Assembly (NCBI RefSeq): GCF_042683165.1
Contig: NZ_JBHUIZ010000017.1
Location: 1-64,000 of the forward strand
Direction: 5' to 3'
Origin: Tigheibacillus halophilus
Lineage (GTDB): Bacteria; Bacillota; Bacilli; Bacillales; Amphibacillaceae
Length of the DNA: 64,000 nucleotides
Of this stretch, positions 25,542 to 34,990 are shown piece after piece. The notes under the pieces were generated by a model, which was not told the origin of the DNA, made no database searches, and was given only the letters and a program-made list of their open reading frames with translations. Position 1 is the first letter of the stretch, and each line of letters begins with the position of its first letter. The position numbers were made by a program, and so were the translations under genes.

Positions 25542-26675
25542 ATGATAGCCAACACAGATGAAAAGAATTTGGACAACGTCATCGATGAAATGGTCGATGC
25601 TGTTGAAAAAAGCAAAGATGAAATTTTCACAATCAGTGAAGGAGCTCGAAAAGAGCATGAACTGCTTTTGCGAGAATTGCAAATGACGATAGAAAAGGTG
25701 CACAGCTTCATCGAAGGTGGAGACCAGTTGGAAAGAAAAGTCCAACTTTCCAAACAAAGGCTTTCTCAGGTGAATAAATATTTTGATCGCTATTCAGAAG
25801 ATGAAATCAAGGAAGTCTATGAGAATACGCATGGATTGCAAACCCAGCTCGCTATGATGAGAACGGAAGAAAAGAATCTGAGACAAAAACGTGATGAATT
25901 GGAAAGAAGGCTCATCAATCTGGATCATACGATTGAAAGAGCTGAGGGGCTAGCAGGTAAAGTGTCGGTTGTCCTCAATTATTTGAACGATGATTTTCGT
26001 AAAGTCAACGATATGTTGACAGAAGCACAAGAAAAAGAAGCGTTCGGATTGAAAATCATCGAAGCCCAAGAAGAAGAGCGAAGGAAGATATCGAGAGAAA
26101 TTCATGATGGGCCGGCTCAAATGCTTGCCAATATTCTGCTCCGTTCAGAAATTGTCGACCGCACATTCCGTTCTGGAAGACCTGAAGAAGCTTTACTTGA
26201 AATAAAAAGTGTTCGGAAAATGATTCGTTCCTCATTATATGAAGTCAGAAGGATCATTTATGATCTGCGGCCAATGGCGCTGGATGATCTGGGGTTGATC
26301 CCAACATTGACGAAGTATTTGTCGACTACGGAAGACTATAATAATGTGGAGATTGAATTTTCGACTTTTGGTGAAGAAAGCAGACTTAATTCCAAATATG
26401 AAGTAGCATTTTTCCGGCTGATTCAAGAGGGCGTCCAAAATGCGATCAAACACGCAGAGCCGACACTGATCAAAGTGAAGCTGGAAATTCATAAACAGTG
26501 TTTGAATGTTTCTATTCAGGACAATGGTAAAGGATTCGACCCAGCTATTAAACGTGAAAAATCTTTTGGACTAATAGGCATGAAAGAACGCGTCGAAATG
26601 TTTGACGGCACATTGCAAATCGATTCTGCCATTGGCAGAGGAACGACCATACGAATTCAGGTCCCTTATGTTTAA
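25542..26675 (+). CDS. degS: Sensor histidine kinase DegS
   Basis: Cytoplasmic two-component kinase that phosphorylates DegU, controlling exoenzymes, competence, motility and biofilm. The 377-residue protein has no TM segment; a long N-terminal coiled-coil signalling region (about 1-170), the HisKA_3 dimerisation domain with phospho-His188 in REIHDGPAQM, and a C-terminal HATPase domain (QDNGKGFD, SFGLIGMKERV). It matches B. subtilis DegS in length and motifs. The start is uncertain between GTG 25533 and ATG 25542; ribosome binding sites are weak at both (GGTG at 25532-25535 favours 25542). Confidence 0.95.
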   Translation: MIANTDEKNLDNVIDEMVDAVEKSKDEIFTISEGARKEHELLLRELQMTIEKVHSFIEGGDQLERKVQLSKQRLSQVNKYFDRYSEDEIKEVYENTHGLQTQLAMMRTEEKNLRQKRDELERRLINLDHTIERAEGLAGKVSVVLNYLNDDFRKVNDMLTEAQEKEAFGLKIIEAQEEERRKISREIHDGPAQMLANILLRSEIVDRTFRSGRPEEALLEIKSVRKMIRSSLYEVRRIIYDLRPMALDDLGLIPTLTKYLSTTEDYNNVEIEFSTFGEESRLNSKYEVAFFRLIQEGVQNAIKHAEPTLIKVKLEIHKQCLNVSIQDNGKGFDPAIKREKSFGLIGMKERVEMFDGTLQIDSAIGRGTTIRIQVPYV

Positions 26676-26806
26676 GCGGCAGAGACATTTCACTTTGATG
26701 GTTTGTTACCGATAAAAAGCTATAGAGAAATAAAAAGAAATAGAAAAATTATCATACTGTAACGGGAAAGTATGCTAATAAGGAACTCATACAGGAGGAA
26801 ACAACA

Positions 26807-27508
26807 GTGCAAATGGATAAACAAAAGAAAAAAGTAAAAATCGTTTTGATTGATGACCATAAGTTATTTCGCGAAGGTGTGAAAAGAATTCTGGATTTTG
26901 AGCCATCCTTCCAAATCGTTGCTGAGGGTGATGATGGTGAAATGGCTCCAACACTTGTGAAAAAATATCGCCCTGACGTAGTGATTATGGATATCAACAT
27001 GCCGCGTATCAATGGCATACAGGCTACTGCAGACCTGATCAGGCTCTTTCCGAAATCGCGTGTCATCATCTTATCCATCCATGATGACGAAGCGTATGTT
27101 ACCCATGCACTCAAAACAGGTGCGCAAGGTTATTTGTTGAAAGAAATGGATTCGAATTCATTGATAGAAGCTATCAAAGTGGTCAGTGAAGGGGGATCTT
27201 ACCTGCATCCAAAGGTTACACATAATCTTGTCAGGGAATACAGGCGATTGTCCAAGGATCCGCAATCAGGTAAAAAAAGTTCACAAATCATTTTCCAAAA
27301 GCCGCTGCACATACTGACAAAAAGGGAGTGCCAAGTGCTCCAATTGGTTGCGGAAGGCAAAAGCAATAAGGCTGTTGCCGACGCGTTGTATATCAGTGAA
27401 AAAACCGTCAAGAACCATGTGAGTAACATTTTGCAGAAAATGGATGTTGCAGACCGCACCCAGGCTGTTGTTTCCGCTATCCGGAATGGATGGGTAGAGG
27501 TGGTATAA
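26807..27508 (+). CDS. degU: Response regulator DegU
   Basis: NarL/FixJ-type regulator of 233 residues paired with DegS. The receiver domain (residues 10-127) has acidic pocket LIDDH, phospho-acceptor Asp62 in VIMDINMP and Lys in YLLKEMD; the C-terminal LuxR-type helix-turn-helix (about 165-228) includes LTKRECQVLQLVAEGKSNK and SEKTVKNHVSNI. GTG 26807 is 7 nt after AGGAGGA (26793-26799), better spaced than ATG 26813. A 131-nt gap after degS leaves room for an internal promoter, as in B. subtilis. Confidence 0.97.
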   Translation: MQMDKQKKKVKIVLIDDHKLFREGVKRILDFEPSFQIVAEGDDGEMAPTLVKKYRPDVVIMDINMPRINGIQATADLIRLFPKSRVIILSIHDDEAYVTHALKTGAQGYLLKEMDSNSLIEAIKVVSEGGSYLHPKVTHNLVREYRRLSKDPQSGKKSSQIIFQKPLHILTKRECQVLQLVAEGKSNKAVADALYISEKTVKNHVSNILQKMDVADRTQAVVSAIRNGWVEVV

Positions 27509-27575
27509 TTTCACTGATGCCAAAGGAATCTTCAGCTGGGATGAAAGTCCCGGCACTGTATCCTTCTATAATTTC

Positions 27576-27615
27576 AACCTCTGTACAATGCAGTATAGTA
27601 CAGGGGTTATTTATT
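27576..27615 (+). terminator. Terminator of degSU
   Basis: An 11-bp stem with one G-U pair (27576-27586 with 27598-27608), followed by ATTTATTT. Confidence 0.65.
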
Positions 27616-27781
27616 TGCTATAAATTGGTACAGCATTTAATAATTTACACGCAATACAACTGTGGAAAAATAATGTATGATGGTTAATGCTTTTTTAGAG
27701 GAATTTTAGTAGAATAGTAATAGATTATTCTGGTGCGTATTGGCAAAACAAAGCGATAGCACCGAAAGGACGGTAATAGCC

Positions 27782-28624
27782 ATGAAAGTCGCGGTGATGA
27801 CAGACAGCACTGCATACATACCGGAACAAACAAGGGAAAAAAATAACATTCATATGGTTCCGCTAAGTGTTGTATTTGAGGATGAGGCTTATCGTGAAGA
27901 AGTAGATATATCTACAGGAGAATTTTACCAAAAAATGAAAAGTGTACAAGAACTGCCGAAAACTTCCCAGCCATCTATCGGAGTTATCACACAAAAATTA
28001 GAGGAGCTTGCTAAGGAATATGATGCTGTCGTCTCGGTACATCTATCCAGCGGGATCAGCGGCACGTGTCAGGCTGTTCAAAGTGCCGGAGATATGGTTG
28101 AAGGGATCGATGTCTATGCGTATGATTCGGAATTGAGCTGTATGGGACAGGGGTTTTATGTACTTGAGGCTGTACGTATGGCTGCATCGGGGAAAAAACC
28201 GGAAGAGATACTTGCGCGATTTGATCAGATAAAGCAAAGTATACGGGCTTACTTTATGGTCGACGACCTGACCAATTTGCAGCGTGGTGGAAGACTGAGT
28301 GGAGCCCAGGCATTGTTAGGCAGCTTGCTGCAGGTAAAGCCGATTCTGCATTTTGTAGATAAATTGATTGTTCCTTTTGAAAAAATAAGAACTAGAAAGA
28401 AGGCGATCAACCGTATCATGGGCATGCTCAAAGAAGATGCGGAACAGACCCAGGAATTACGTGTAGTTTTCATCCATGCAAATCGTGAGGAAGCTGCAAA
28501 GGAGCTGGAATCAGCCTTCAAGGAAGAATTCCCTGAAGTAGAAACAACCATAGGTTATTTCGGTCCTGTCATTGGTACCCATTTGGGCGAAGGAGCAATA
28601 GGAGTCTGCTGGTACCGAAAATAA
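27782..28624 (+). CDS. degV: DegV family fatty-acid-binding protein
   Basis: A 280-residue EDD-fold protein; DegV/FakB relatives bind a fatty acid and present it to the FakA kinase for phospholipid synthesis. Motifs: MTDSTAYIP near the N-terminus, TSQPSIG, SSGISGTCQ, the central DDLTNLQRGGRLS and C-terminal GPVIGTHLGEGAIGV. ATG 27782 follows GAAAGGA (27764-27770); B. subtilis DegV starts at the equivalent place, so the upstream frame from 27740 is rejected. It keeps the B. subtilis position between degU and comFA. Confidence 0.93.
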   Translation: MKVAVMTDSTAYIPEQTREKNNIHMVPLSVVFEDEAYREEVDISTGEFYQKMKSVQELPKTSQPSIGVITQKLEELAKEYDAVVSVHLSSGISGTCQAVQSAGDMVEGIDVYAYDSELSCMGQGFYVLEAVRMAASGKKPEEILARFDQIKQSIRAYFMVDDLTNLQRGGRLSGAQALLGSLLQVKPILHFVDKLIVPFEKIRTRKKAINRIMGMLKEDAEQTQELRVVFIHANREEAAKELESAFKEEFPEVETTIGYFGPVIGTHLGEGAIGVCWYRK

Positions 28625-28664
28625 ACATTTTTCCGATCGAATCAGCGTGAGCTTTGTACCTTAT

Positions 28665-28692
28665 AATCAGTGGGGAGCTATCCCCATTGATT
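28665..28692 (+). terminator. Hairpin after degV
   Basis: A 12-bp stem with one G-U pair (28665-28676 with 28681-28692) and a 4-nt loop, without a good T-run; probably the degV terminator. Confidence 0.5.
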
Positions 28693-28870
28693 TAGACAAA
28701 ATTCTCATTCATGTACCACTCCAAATCGTATATCATGAACTGATCTGGTGAAAGATATACGCCATCCAAGCAGATGAATCCCCTTATCTGACCTGCAAAC
28801 TATCCAAATCGAAAGCACTAATCTATATAAAGAAATATTGAATTAACTATCCGAAGGAGTGTTAAAAGCG

Positions 28871-30340
28871 ATGAGCCCTCGAAATGGCCCTGTCGAAACG
28901 TTTGGCGGAACGAATGATCTGAGAACGTCTTTTAAGAATGGTGATCCAGACGTAGATGAACTGGAGAACCTTGCTTTGCAATACGCAGGCAGGTTATTGC
29001 TTCGCCAAGAAATCCCGCTTGACGATATCACCTTCAAAAAGCTTCTGTCCAGAAAGGCATTCACTCCCCAGCCATCCATGAAGAAGATATATAACCGTGT
29101 GAAATGCCTGCGATGCGGGAATCAAACAAAGCATTTATTTGCAGAAATGCCTTGTCAAATTTGCCGTAAAAATTGTCTGTATTGCCGTAAGTGTATTGAA
29201 ATGGGACGTGTCATGGCATGCCAGCCTCTGTATGCATGGACGGGAATCCAGCCCGACTGGCCAACTGCAAGCGATTGTCTCACTTGGGATGGACAGTTGA
29301 CGACAGAACAGCAGCATGCCTCCAATCAGCTGCTGAGAACTTTGCATGCAAAAGATGACATGCTCGTATGGGCAGTTTGCGGATCTGGTAAAACAGAGAT
29401 GCTGTTTGCTTGTATCAACGAGGCACTTTCGCATGGCCAGCGAGTATGTATCGCTACACCAAGAGCGGATGTGGTAAGAGAATTGCTGCCAAGACTTGAA
29501 CAAGCCTTTTCTGCTACAGTCATACAAGCATTGTATGGGGGAAGTGTGACCCGCATGCCTACTGCTCCCTTCATCATATCCACTACACATCAATTATTAC
29601 GCTTCCAGGATGCATTTGATTTAATGATTATTGATGAAATAGATGCTTTCCCGTTTCATAAAGATCCTTCTCTCCCGTATGCAGCGAAACGCGCTGTGAA
29701 AAGAAGCCACACTTCCATTTATTTGACAGCCACACCAAGAAAAGAACAGCAAAGACTGATCAAGGAAAAAAAACTTCCGCATGTATTCGTCCCCAAAAGA
29801 TTTCACGGCCATCCGCTCCCTGTTCCTAAATGCTGTATGTGTTTTGATTTACGCCGTGCTTTAAAACAATTCCTGGTGCCGAAAAAAATGATCAAATGGG
29901 TTAAAAACCGTAAAAACCCTGACAGACAATTGCTTGTATTCGTACCAACAATTCAAATGGCAGAGGAAGTTGGCAACAGGCTTTCGCAGCAGTTGGAGAT
30001 AAATAAAATGATAATGACTGGTAATAATTTACAGTTTGTTCATGCGAAAGACCCCCATCGTAAAGAACTGGTAAAACAGTTTCGTGATAAAAAAATTGAC
30101 ATATTAATCACGACGACAATTTTGGAACGTGGAGTTACTTTTCCTTCGGTTGATGTAGCAGTTGTAGATGGGGGGCACGAGGTATTTGATCAGGCTGCGC
30201 TCGTGCAAATTGCCGGGAGAGCGGGAAGAAGTCCTGCTGACCCTGACGGAGAGGTTGTGTTTTTCCACGATGGCAAAACAAAGGCTATGTCACAAGCGAT
30301 AAAAGCAATCATAATGATGAACAAGAAAGCAGGTTTTTGA
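28871..30340 (+). CDS. comFA: Competence DNA translocase ComFA
   Basis: DEAD-box-like ATPase that drives single-stranded DNA uptake during natural transformation, at the inner face of the membrane. The 489-residue protein has an N-terminal four-Cys-pair zinc finger (CLRCGNQ, CQICRKNCLYCRKC, about residues 80-115), Walker A AVCGSGKTE, Walker B IIDEID, motif III LTATPRKEQ and motif VI QIAGRAGR. ATG 28871 follows AAGGAGTG (28854-28861). comFC follows directly and comFB is absent, unlike in B. subtilis. Confidence 0.96.
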   Translation: MSPRNGPVETFGGTNDLRTSFKNGDPDVDELENLALQYAGRLLLRQEIPLDDITFKKLLSRKAFTPQPSMKKIYNRVKCLRCGNQTKHLFAEMPCQICRKNCLYCRKCIEMGRVMACQPLYAWTGIQPDWPTASDCLTWDGQLTTEQQHASNQLLRTLHAKDDMLVWAVCGSGKTEMLFACINEALSHGQRVCIATPRADVVRELLPRLEQAFSATVIQALYGGSVTRMPTAPFIISTTHQLLRFQDAFDLMIIDEIDAFPFHKDPSLPYAAKRAVKRSHTSIYLTATPRKEQQRLIKEKKLPHVFVPKRFHGHPLPVPKCCMCFDLRRALKQFLVPKKMIKWVKNRKNPDRQLLVFVPTIQMAEEVGNRLSQQLEINKMIMTGNNLQFVHAKDPHRKELVKQFRDKKIDILITTTILERGVTFPSVDVAVVDGGHEVFDQAALVQIAGRAGRSPADPDGEVVFFHDGKTKAMSQAIKAIIMMNKKAGF

Positions 30341-30342
30341 AT

Positions 30343-31023
30343 ATGCATTGTCTTTTTTGCAATCAATCCATAACTATTGATTTGAATTGGGAAAATCTGT
30401 TTCTTCCACGTACCATGAATGGGTTGTGCAGCCAATGTGAAAATGGGATGGAAAAGATTACTGGGCAGCGATGCAGATATTGCAGCAGAATGTCACCTGA
30501 TACAGTTTGCCGGGATTGTATATTGTGGCAAAGAAAATTTGATGGTGATGATCCGCTGACAGAGAATTATGCCATTTTCACATACGGGGAATTGATGCAA
30601 GCAATGATTGCGAAATGGAAGTATCGAGGAGATTATGCAGTAGGACACGCTTTTCGGTACGCCTTCCTTCAAGGCTTTCAGAAAAAATTCGGGAAGTGCA
30701 AAGACTTTGTCGCAGTCCCCATCCCACTTAGTGCTGACAGATATAAGGAACGGGGATTCAATCAGGCACAGATGCTTGCATCATTTCTTCCAGCAAATGT
30801 AAGCGAGGCGCTTTCACGCGTATCTGGAGAGAAACAATCAAAAAAAACACGAAAACAGAGACTATCTGCCCAAAATCCATTTCGAGTCAATAGTCCTATA
30901 AACAAACCGGTTATTCTTGTCGATGATATATATACAACAGGCACTACGCTGCGGCACGCAGCAGCCATTCTGAAAAAGCAAGGCTGCCCAACAGTTTCAT
31001 CGTATACATTGGTCAGAGGTTGA
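30343..31023 (+). CDS. comFC: Competence protein ComFC (phosphoribosyltransferase-like)
   Basis: A 226-residue protein required for transformation. An N-terminal zinc-finger-like region (CLFC, CSQC, CRYC, CRDC) precedes a PRTase domain with the PRPP-binding motif VILVDDIYTTGTT. ComFC interacts with ComFA and DprA in studied species. The start is either TTG 30337, overlapping the comFA stop, or ATG 30343; neither has a strong ribosome binding site, implying translational coupling to comFA. Confidence 0.94.
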   Translation: MHCLFCNQSITIDLNWENLFLPRTMNGLCSQCENGMEKITGQRCRYCSRMSPDTVCRDCILWQRKFDGDDPLTENYAIFTYGELMQAMIAKWKYRGDYAVGHAFRYAFLQGFQKKFGKCKDFVAVPIPLSADRYKERGFNQAQMLASFLPANVSEALSRVSGEKQSKKTRKQRLSAQNPFRVNSPINKPVILVDDIYTTGTTLRHAAAILKKQGCPTVSSYTLVRG

Positions 31024-31081
31024 AAAACAATACCATTTCCCGTGATCAATTTCCGGTGGGCATAGTGCCAAGCAATGGATA

Positions 31082-31090
31082 TGCTATAAT
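31082..31090 (+). promoter_or_regulatory. Extended -10 promoter of yvyF operon
   Basis: TGCTATAAT at 31082-31090, 24 nt before the yvyF start; -35 is poor. Confidence 0.55.
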
Positions 31091-31114
31091 TAGAGAAGTT
31101 AGGGGATGGATAAT

Positions 31115-31528
31115 ATGGCTGAATTGGCGAATTGCACCAGGTGTAATAAAGTGTTTGCGAAACAGTTCCGCGATATTTGCCAAGACTGCTATAAGCAGGA
31201 AGAAAAAGATTTTCAAACCGTATATACTTATTTAAAAACTTGCAGAAATAGAGAAGCGACTTTACAGGAAGTAGTGGAACATACGAATGTTGATGAAGAA
31301 ACCGTCATCAAATTCATAAAAGAGAAAAGGCTCCGCACTTCCCAGTTTCCAAAACTAGCGTACCCTTGCAGCCGCTGTGGCCGTGATATCTTGTCTGGCA
31401 GAATCTGTGAAACCTGCCAAGACGAAATGAACTTGGACCTTGAACGACACCGTATAAATGAGAGCTTCAAACAGTCTAATGAAGAAAAAGATAATCCCGT
31501 TTACTTTTCAATCAATCAAAAGAAATAG
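31115..31528 (+). CDS. yvyF: Flagellar operon zinc-finger protein YvyF
   Basis: A 137-residue protein of the flagellar-operon family TIGR03826 (YvyF). It has an N-terminal Cys4 site (CTRCNKVF...CQDCYK), a central helical/HTH-like part (ATLQEVVEHTNVDEETVIKFI) and a second Cys4 site (CSRCGRDI...CETC). The function is not established, though it is co-transcribed with flgM in bacilli. AGGGGAT (31101-31107) precedes ATG 31115. Confidence 0.9.
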   Translation: MAELANCTRCNKVFAKQFRDICQDCYKQEEKDFQTVYTYLKTCRNREATLQEVVEHTNVDEETVIKFIKEKRLRTSQFPKLAYPCSRCGRDILSGRICETCQDEMNLDLERHRINESFKQSNEEKDNPVYFSINQKK

Positions 31529-31728
31529 CTTCATATTTTCTTGCATTAGTCGATATTACTTGTAGATCAGATATATTGAAAATAGATGTATCGTTTGTGC
31601 TTAAAGTAGATACAGAACTTTATGATGTAAAAAAGAATACATTTTGAAGGTATGCACGAAAAGGTTTGCCGGATAAAAATATGCTTAATATAGAGCGTTT
31701 TAACATGAAATGGAGTGGGGGTAGCGAA

Positions 31729-31995
31729 ATGAAGATCAATGGCCCAAATCAGTCTCATATCAATCTATATCAAAAACAAATGCAAAAACAAACCGCATCC
31801 AACCAAATCAATCATAGGCAACAAGATAAATTGCAAATTTCCGATAAAGCGAAAATCATGCAGGAATCATCTGCTGCGGACGCAAGTCGCAAAGCACGTG
31901 TGGAAAAAATAAAACAGGATATCACATCGGGGGAATACCAAATCAATTATGAAGAAACTGCGGAGAAAATGCTGGATTTCTGGAAAGGTAAATAA
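31729..31995 (+). CDS. flgM: Anti-sigma-D factor FlgM
   Basis: Binds and inhibits the motility sigma factor SigD until the hook-basal body is finished. The 88-residue protein starts MKING as in other bacilli; the C-terminal half has the FlgM sigma-binding pattern (DKLQISDKAKIM, RKARVEKIKQDITSGEYQI, AEKMLDFW). GAGTGGGGG precedes ATG 31729; the frame extends upstream to 31666 but without a site. It begins the flgM-flgN-flgK-flgL run. Confidence 0.92.
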   Translation: MKINGPNQSHINLYQKQMQKQTASNQINHRQQDKLQISDKAKIMQESSAADASRKARVEKIKQDITSGEYQINYEETAEKMLDFWKGK

Positions 31996-32028
31996 TTTGC
32001 CAGGAAACTGCAGCAGGGAGGTAAGCAC

Positions 32029-32517
32029 GTGCATATCAAGTTGATCATTGAAGATGTCAAACAACTAACAGTGATTCATCAGCAATTATATCAGCAATCT
32101 TTGAAAAAAATGGAAGCGATCAAGTCCAATGATACGGAACAGTTGCAGAAAATGATTATTTCTGAGCAAAAATTGGCTCGTCAGTTAGACAAAATTGAAA
32201 ATCAGCGTATACAAAACGTTTCCAAATTTGCAAAAGAGCAGCAAATAAAAAATAGTGAAACTGCCCTTTCCGACATTTTGCAAATAGTAGCTGATGTGAA
32301 TGATAAGCAGGAATTGGAGCAAGCTGCCATTTCTCTAAGCGAGTCTGTTCTTCACTTAAGAGAACAGGAACAATTGAACCAGGAATTAATCAGGCAATCT
32401 TTGAAATTTGTGGATATGTCGCTCGAAATGCTTCAGCCATCAATCAGTTCGATGAATTATGGCAATCATCAGCATAGCGCATCCTCGAAAAAATCGGTGT
32501 TTGATTCAAAAGCATAA
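32029..32517 (+). CDS. flgN: Flagellar chaperone FlgN
   Basis: Cytoplasmic export chaperone for the hook-filament junction proteins FlgK and FlgL, which are encoded next. The 162-residue protein is almost entirely helical with a predicted coiled coil (about 20-120), typical of FlgN. GTG 32029 follows AGGGAGGT. Position between flgM and flgK, matching B. subtilis yvyG/flgN, is the main support since the sequence is weakly conserved. Confidence 0.88.
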   Translation: MHIKLIIEDVKQLTVIHQQLYQQSLKKMEAIKSNDTEQLQKMIISEQKLARQLDKIENQRIQNVSKFAKEQQIKNSETALSDILQIVADVNDKQELEQAAISLSESVLHLREQEQLNQELIRQSLKFVDMSLEMLQPSISSMNYGNHQHSASSKKSVFDSKA

Positions 32518-32540
32518 TAAGTTACGAAAGGTGAAGAAAA

Positions 32541-34013
32541 ATGAGTACATTTCATGGTTTGGAAATGGCCAAACAAGCCCTTTTCGCACAACAAGCAGCA
32601 CTATATACGACAGGAAATAATATTTCTAATGCCAATACGGAAGGATACACGAGACAGCGGGTCAATTTTGAAACAATGTCTCCCTATCCAAGTGCATCGA
32701 GAAATCGTCCGGAAATGCCTGGACAAATGGGGACAGGAGTTAGAGCAGGGACGATTGAACGAGTGCGGAATGAGTATCTTGATACACAATACCGCGGTGA
32801 AAACAGTAAAGCAGGCTATTGGCAGACAAAATCCGATGCATTAAGCCGAATGGAGTCTCTGTTGAACGAGCCTTCGGAAAATGGATTGTCCAATACGATG
32901 GACAAATTTTGGCAATCTTTACAGGACTTAGCAAGCAATCCAGAAAACTCTGGAGCCAGATCTGTAGTTGCACAACGCGGGGAAGCGCTTGCTGATACAT
33001 TCAACTATTTGCAGAGTTCTCTTTCTACCATACGCTCCGATCTCAGTAATCAGATGGATGTTACCGTAAGCAATGCCAACTCCATATTGAAGCAAATCAA
33101 CAATATTAATGCACAAGTGAAAGAAATTGAGCCGCATGGATATCTTGCCAACGATTTGTATGATGAAAGGGATCGCCTGATTGACCAACTGTCTTCTATA
33201 GTCAACGTTAAAGTGAGCTACAGTAAAAGCGGCGATGGTGCCCTGGAAAGCGCGCCAGGTCTGGCGACAGTTGAACTGGTAAATGACAGCGGAAAATCAT
33301 TCGACCCTAAAATGACATTGGTAGATGGTACAAAAACCGGTGATGAAGCAATCAACCGATTTGAATTTAATGGAGATGAAGACTCTGCTTCCGTGTCCAT
33401 TGAAGGAAAAACGCTTCCACTATCGGGTGTCAGTCAAACAGGTGCCTTGAACGCTTTGATTCATTCATATAATAATGACTATCCAGATATGCAGAAACAA
33501 TTGGAAGATATGGCCATTGCTTTCAAGAATGAGTTTAATAAAGTACATAGTCTAGGCGTTGATAAGAACGGCGAACCAGGAATTGAGTTTTTTGAAATAG
33601 ACAATGACGGCAAGATGAAAGTCAACGCTGATATTTTGAAAAATAAGGACCTGATTGCTGCAAGTACTGATAAAACCATGAATGGTGATAATGCTAAAAA
33701 CCTGGCTGACATATTTCAAAAAAACGATCTCGAAATTGGAGGAAGCAAAACCTCCGTGAAAAGTTATTTCCAATCCATCATTGGCGATATGGGGGTCAAG
33801 GCACAGGAAGCGAATAAGCAGGCGAAAAATACCGACATATTGCGAAGTCAGGTTGAAAACCAGCGCAGCTCAGTGTCTTCGGTTTCTTTAGATGAAGAAA
33901 TCTCCAATCTGATAAAATTCCAGCAGGCTTATAACGCAGCTGCCCGCAGTATGACCACTGTAGATGAAATGATTGACCGGATCATCAATAATTTGGGTCT
34001 GGTAGGAAGGTAG
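32541..34013 (+). CDS. flgK: Hook-filament junction protein FlgK (HAP1)
   Basis: Secreted axial protein joining the flagellar hook to the filament. The 490-residue protein has the N-terminal axial D0 signature (ALYTTGNNISNANTEGYTRQ) and the C-terminal motif (LIKFQQAYNAAARSMTTVDEM), which fold together. The variable middle domain lies at about 200-390. Close spacing (9 nt) to flgL. Confidence 0.96.
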   Translation: MSTFHGLEMAKQALFAQQAALYTTGNNISNANTEGYTRQRVNFETMSPYPSASRNRPEMPGQMGTGVRAGTIERVRNEYLDTQYRGENSKAGYWQTKSDALSRMESLLNEPSENGLSNTMDKFWQSLQDLASNPENSGARSVVAQRGEALADTFNYLQSSLSTIRSDLSNQMDVTVSNANSILKQINNINAQVKEIEPHGYLANDLYDERDRLIDQLSSIVNVKVSYSKSGDGALESAPGLATVELVNDSGKSFDPKMTLVDGTKTGDEAINRFEFNGDEDSASVSIEGKTLPLSGVSQTGALNALIHSYNNDYPDMQKQLEDMAIAFKNEFNKVHSLGVDKNGEPGIEFFEIDNDGKMKVNADILKNKDLIAASTDKTMNGDNAKNLADIFQKNDLEIGGSKTSVKSYFQSIIGDMGVKAQEANKQAKNTDILRSQVENQRSSVSSVSLDEEISNLIKFQQAYNAAARSMTTVDEMIDRIINNLGLVGR

Positions 34014-34022
34014 GTACTAACC

Positions 34023-34925
34023 ATGCGTGTGACACAAAGTATGCTTTCACAAAATATGCTTAGGCATTTATCCGATAACTATTCTAATATGGGCAAATAC
34101 ATGGACCAGCTCAATACGGGAAAAAAGGTGAATCTGCCTTCAGACGACCCGGTCGTGGCGATGAAGGGGATTGGTTATCGCAGTCAGGTTACCCGTATCG
34201 AACAATATACACGAAACACCGGTGAAGTAAGAAACTGGATGGATAATTCCGACGCCGCCCTGGATAAGGCGACAAAAGCATTGCAGAAACTGCGTGAACT
34301 CGCAGTCGAGGCAAGCACTGATACATTGGGAGAAGCAGAGCGAAAAAATATTAAAGAAGAAGCTGAGCAGCTCAAAGAACATTTGGTGGATATAGCCAAT
34401 ACAAATGTAAACGGAAAATATATATTCAATGGCACGAATATTACCGAAAAACCCTTTTCAATTGATGATGGAAAAGTTTCAGCAACTGGTCTAAACACTA
34501 GCGGTGTTGAAATCGAAGTCGCGGAAGGTACGAAATTACAAGCAAACGTGAATCCTGAAGCTGTTTTTGGAAAGTTCGAGGGCGACTCGGCTGAAAATAT
34601 GTTTGCCAAAATTGATGATTTCATCCATGCGTTGGATTCCAACGATGCTGATCTGATTGATGATAGCATCGGTAAGCTGGATGAGCAAATTGATAATGTC
34701 ATCAATGCCAGGGCAGATTTGGGTGCACGTTCAAATCGCCTTGACTTGATTGAGGATCGCTTGAGCGAGCAGGAAATCGTCGCAACGAACATGATGTCAA
34801 AAAATGAAGATATTGACTATGAGCAAGTCATCACCCAGCTGATTTCCCAAGAAAGTATCCTGCGTGCTTCCCTGTCAGCTGGTTCACGCATCATTCAGCC
34901 TACTTTACTGGATTTTCTCAGATAA
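34023..34925 (+). CDS. flgL: Hook-filament junction protein FlgL (HAP3)
   Basis: Second junction protein, between FlgK and the filament. The 300-residue protein has the flagellin-like N-terminal domain (MRVTQSMLSQNMLRHLSD, LNTGKKVNLPSDDP) and C-terminal domain (YEQVITQLISQESILRASL). It should not be mistaken for flagellin: it lacks the long Asn/Thr-rich filament domain and follows flgK directly. With hag absent from this locus, FlgL is the only flagellin-family protein here. Confidence 0.95.
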   Translation: MRVTQSMLSQNMLRHLSDNYSNMGKYMDQLNTGKKVNLPSDDPVVAMKGIGYRSQVTRIEQYTRNTGEVRNWMDNSDAALDKATKALQKLRELAVEASTDTLGEAERKNIKEEAEQLKEHLVDIANTNVNGKYIFNGTNITEKPFSIDDGKVSATGLNTSGVEIEVAEGTKLQANVNPEAVFGKFEGDSAENMFAKIDDFIHALDSNDADLIDDSIGKLDEQIDNVINARADLGARSNRLDLIEDRLSEQEIVATNMMSKNEDIDYEQVITQLISQESILRASLSAGSRIIQPTLLDFLR

Positions 34926-34990
34926 TCGTTTAGCCAGGCTTTGTTTAAACCAGGCAAATCATAATAGCAAGACGAGCTGGGGGGAAGAAG

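Noticed and set aside
34023..34925. flgL read as a possible flagellin
   Set aside because: Its length, place after flgK and C-terminal motif are those of FlgL; flagellin would be expected after csrA with a stronger leader.
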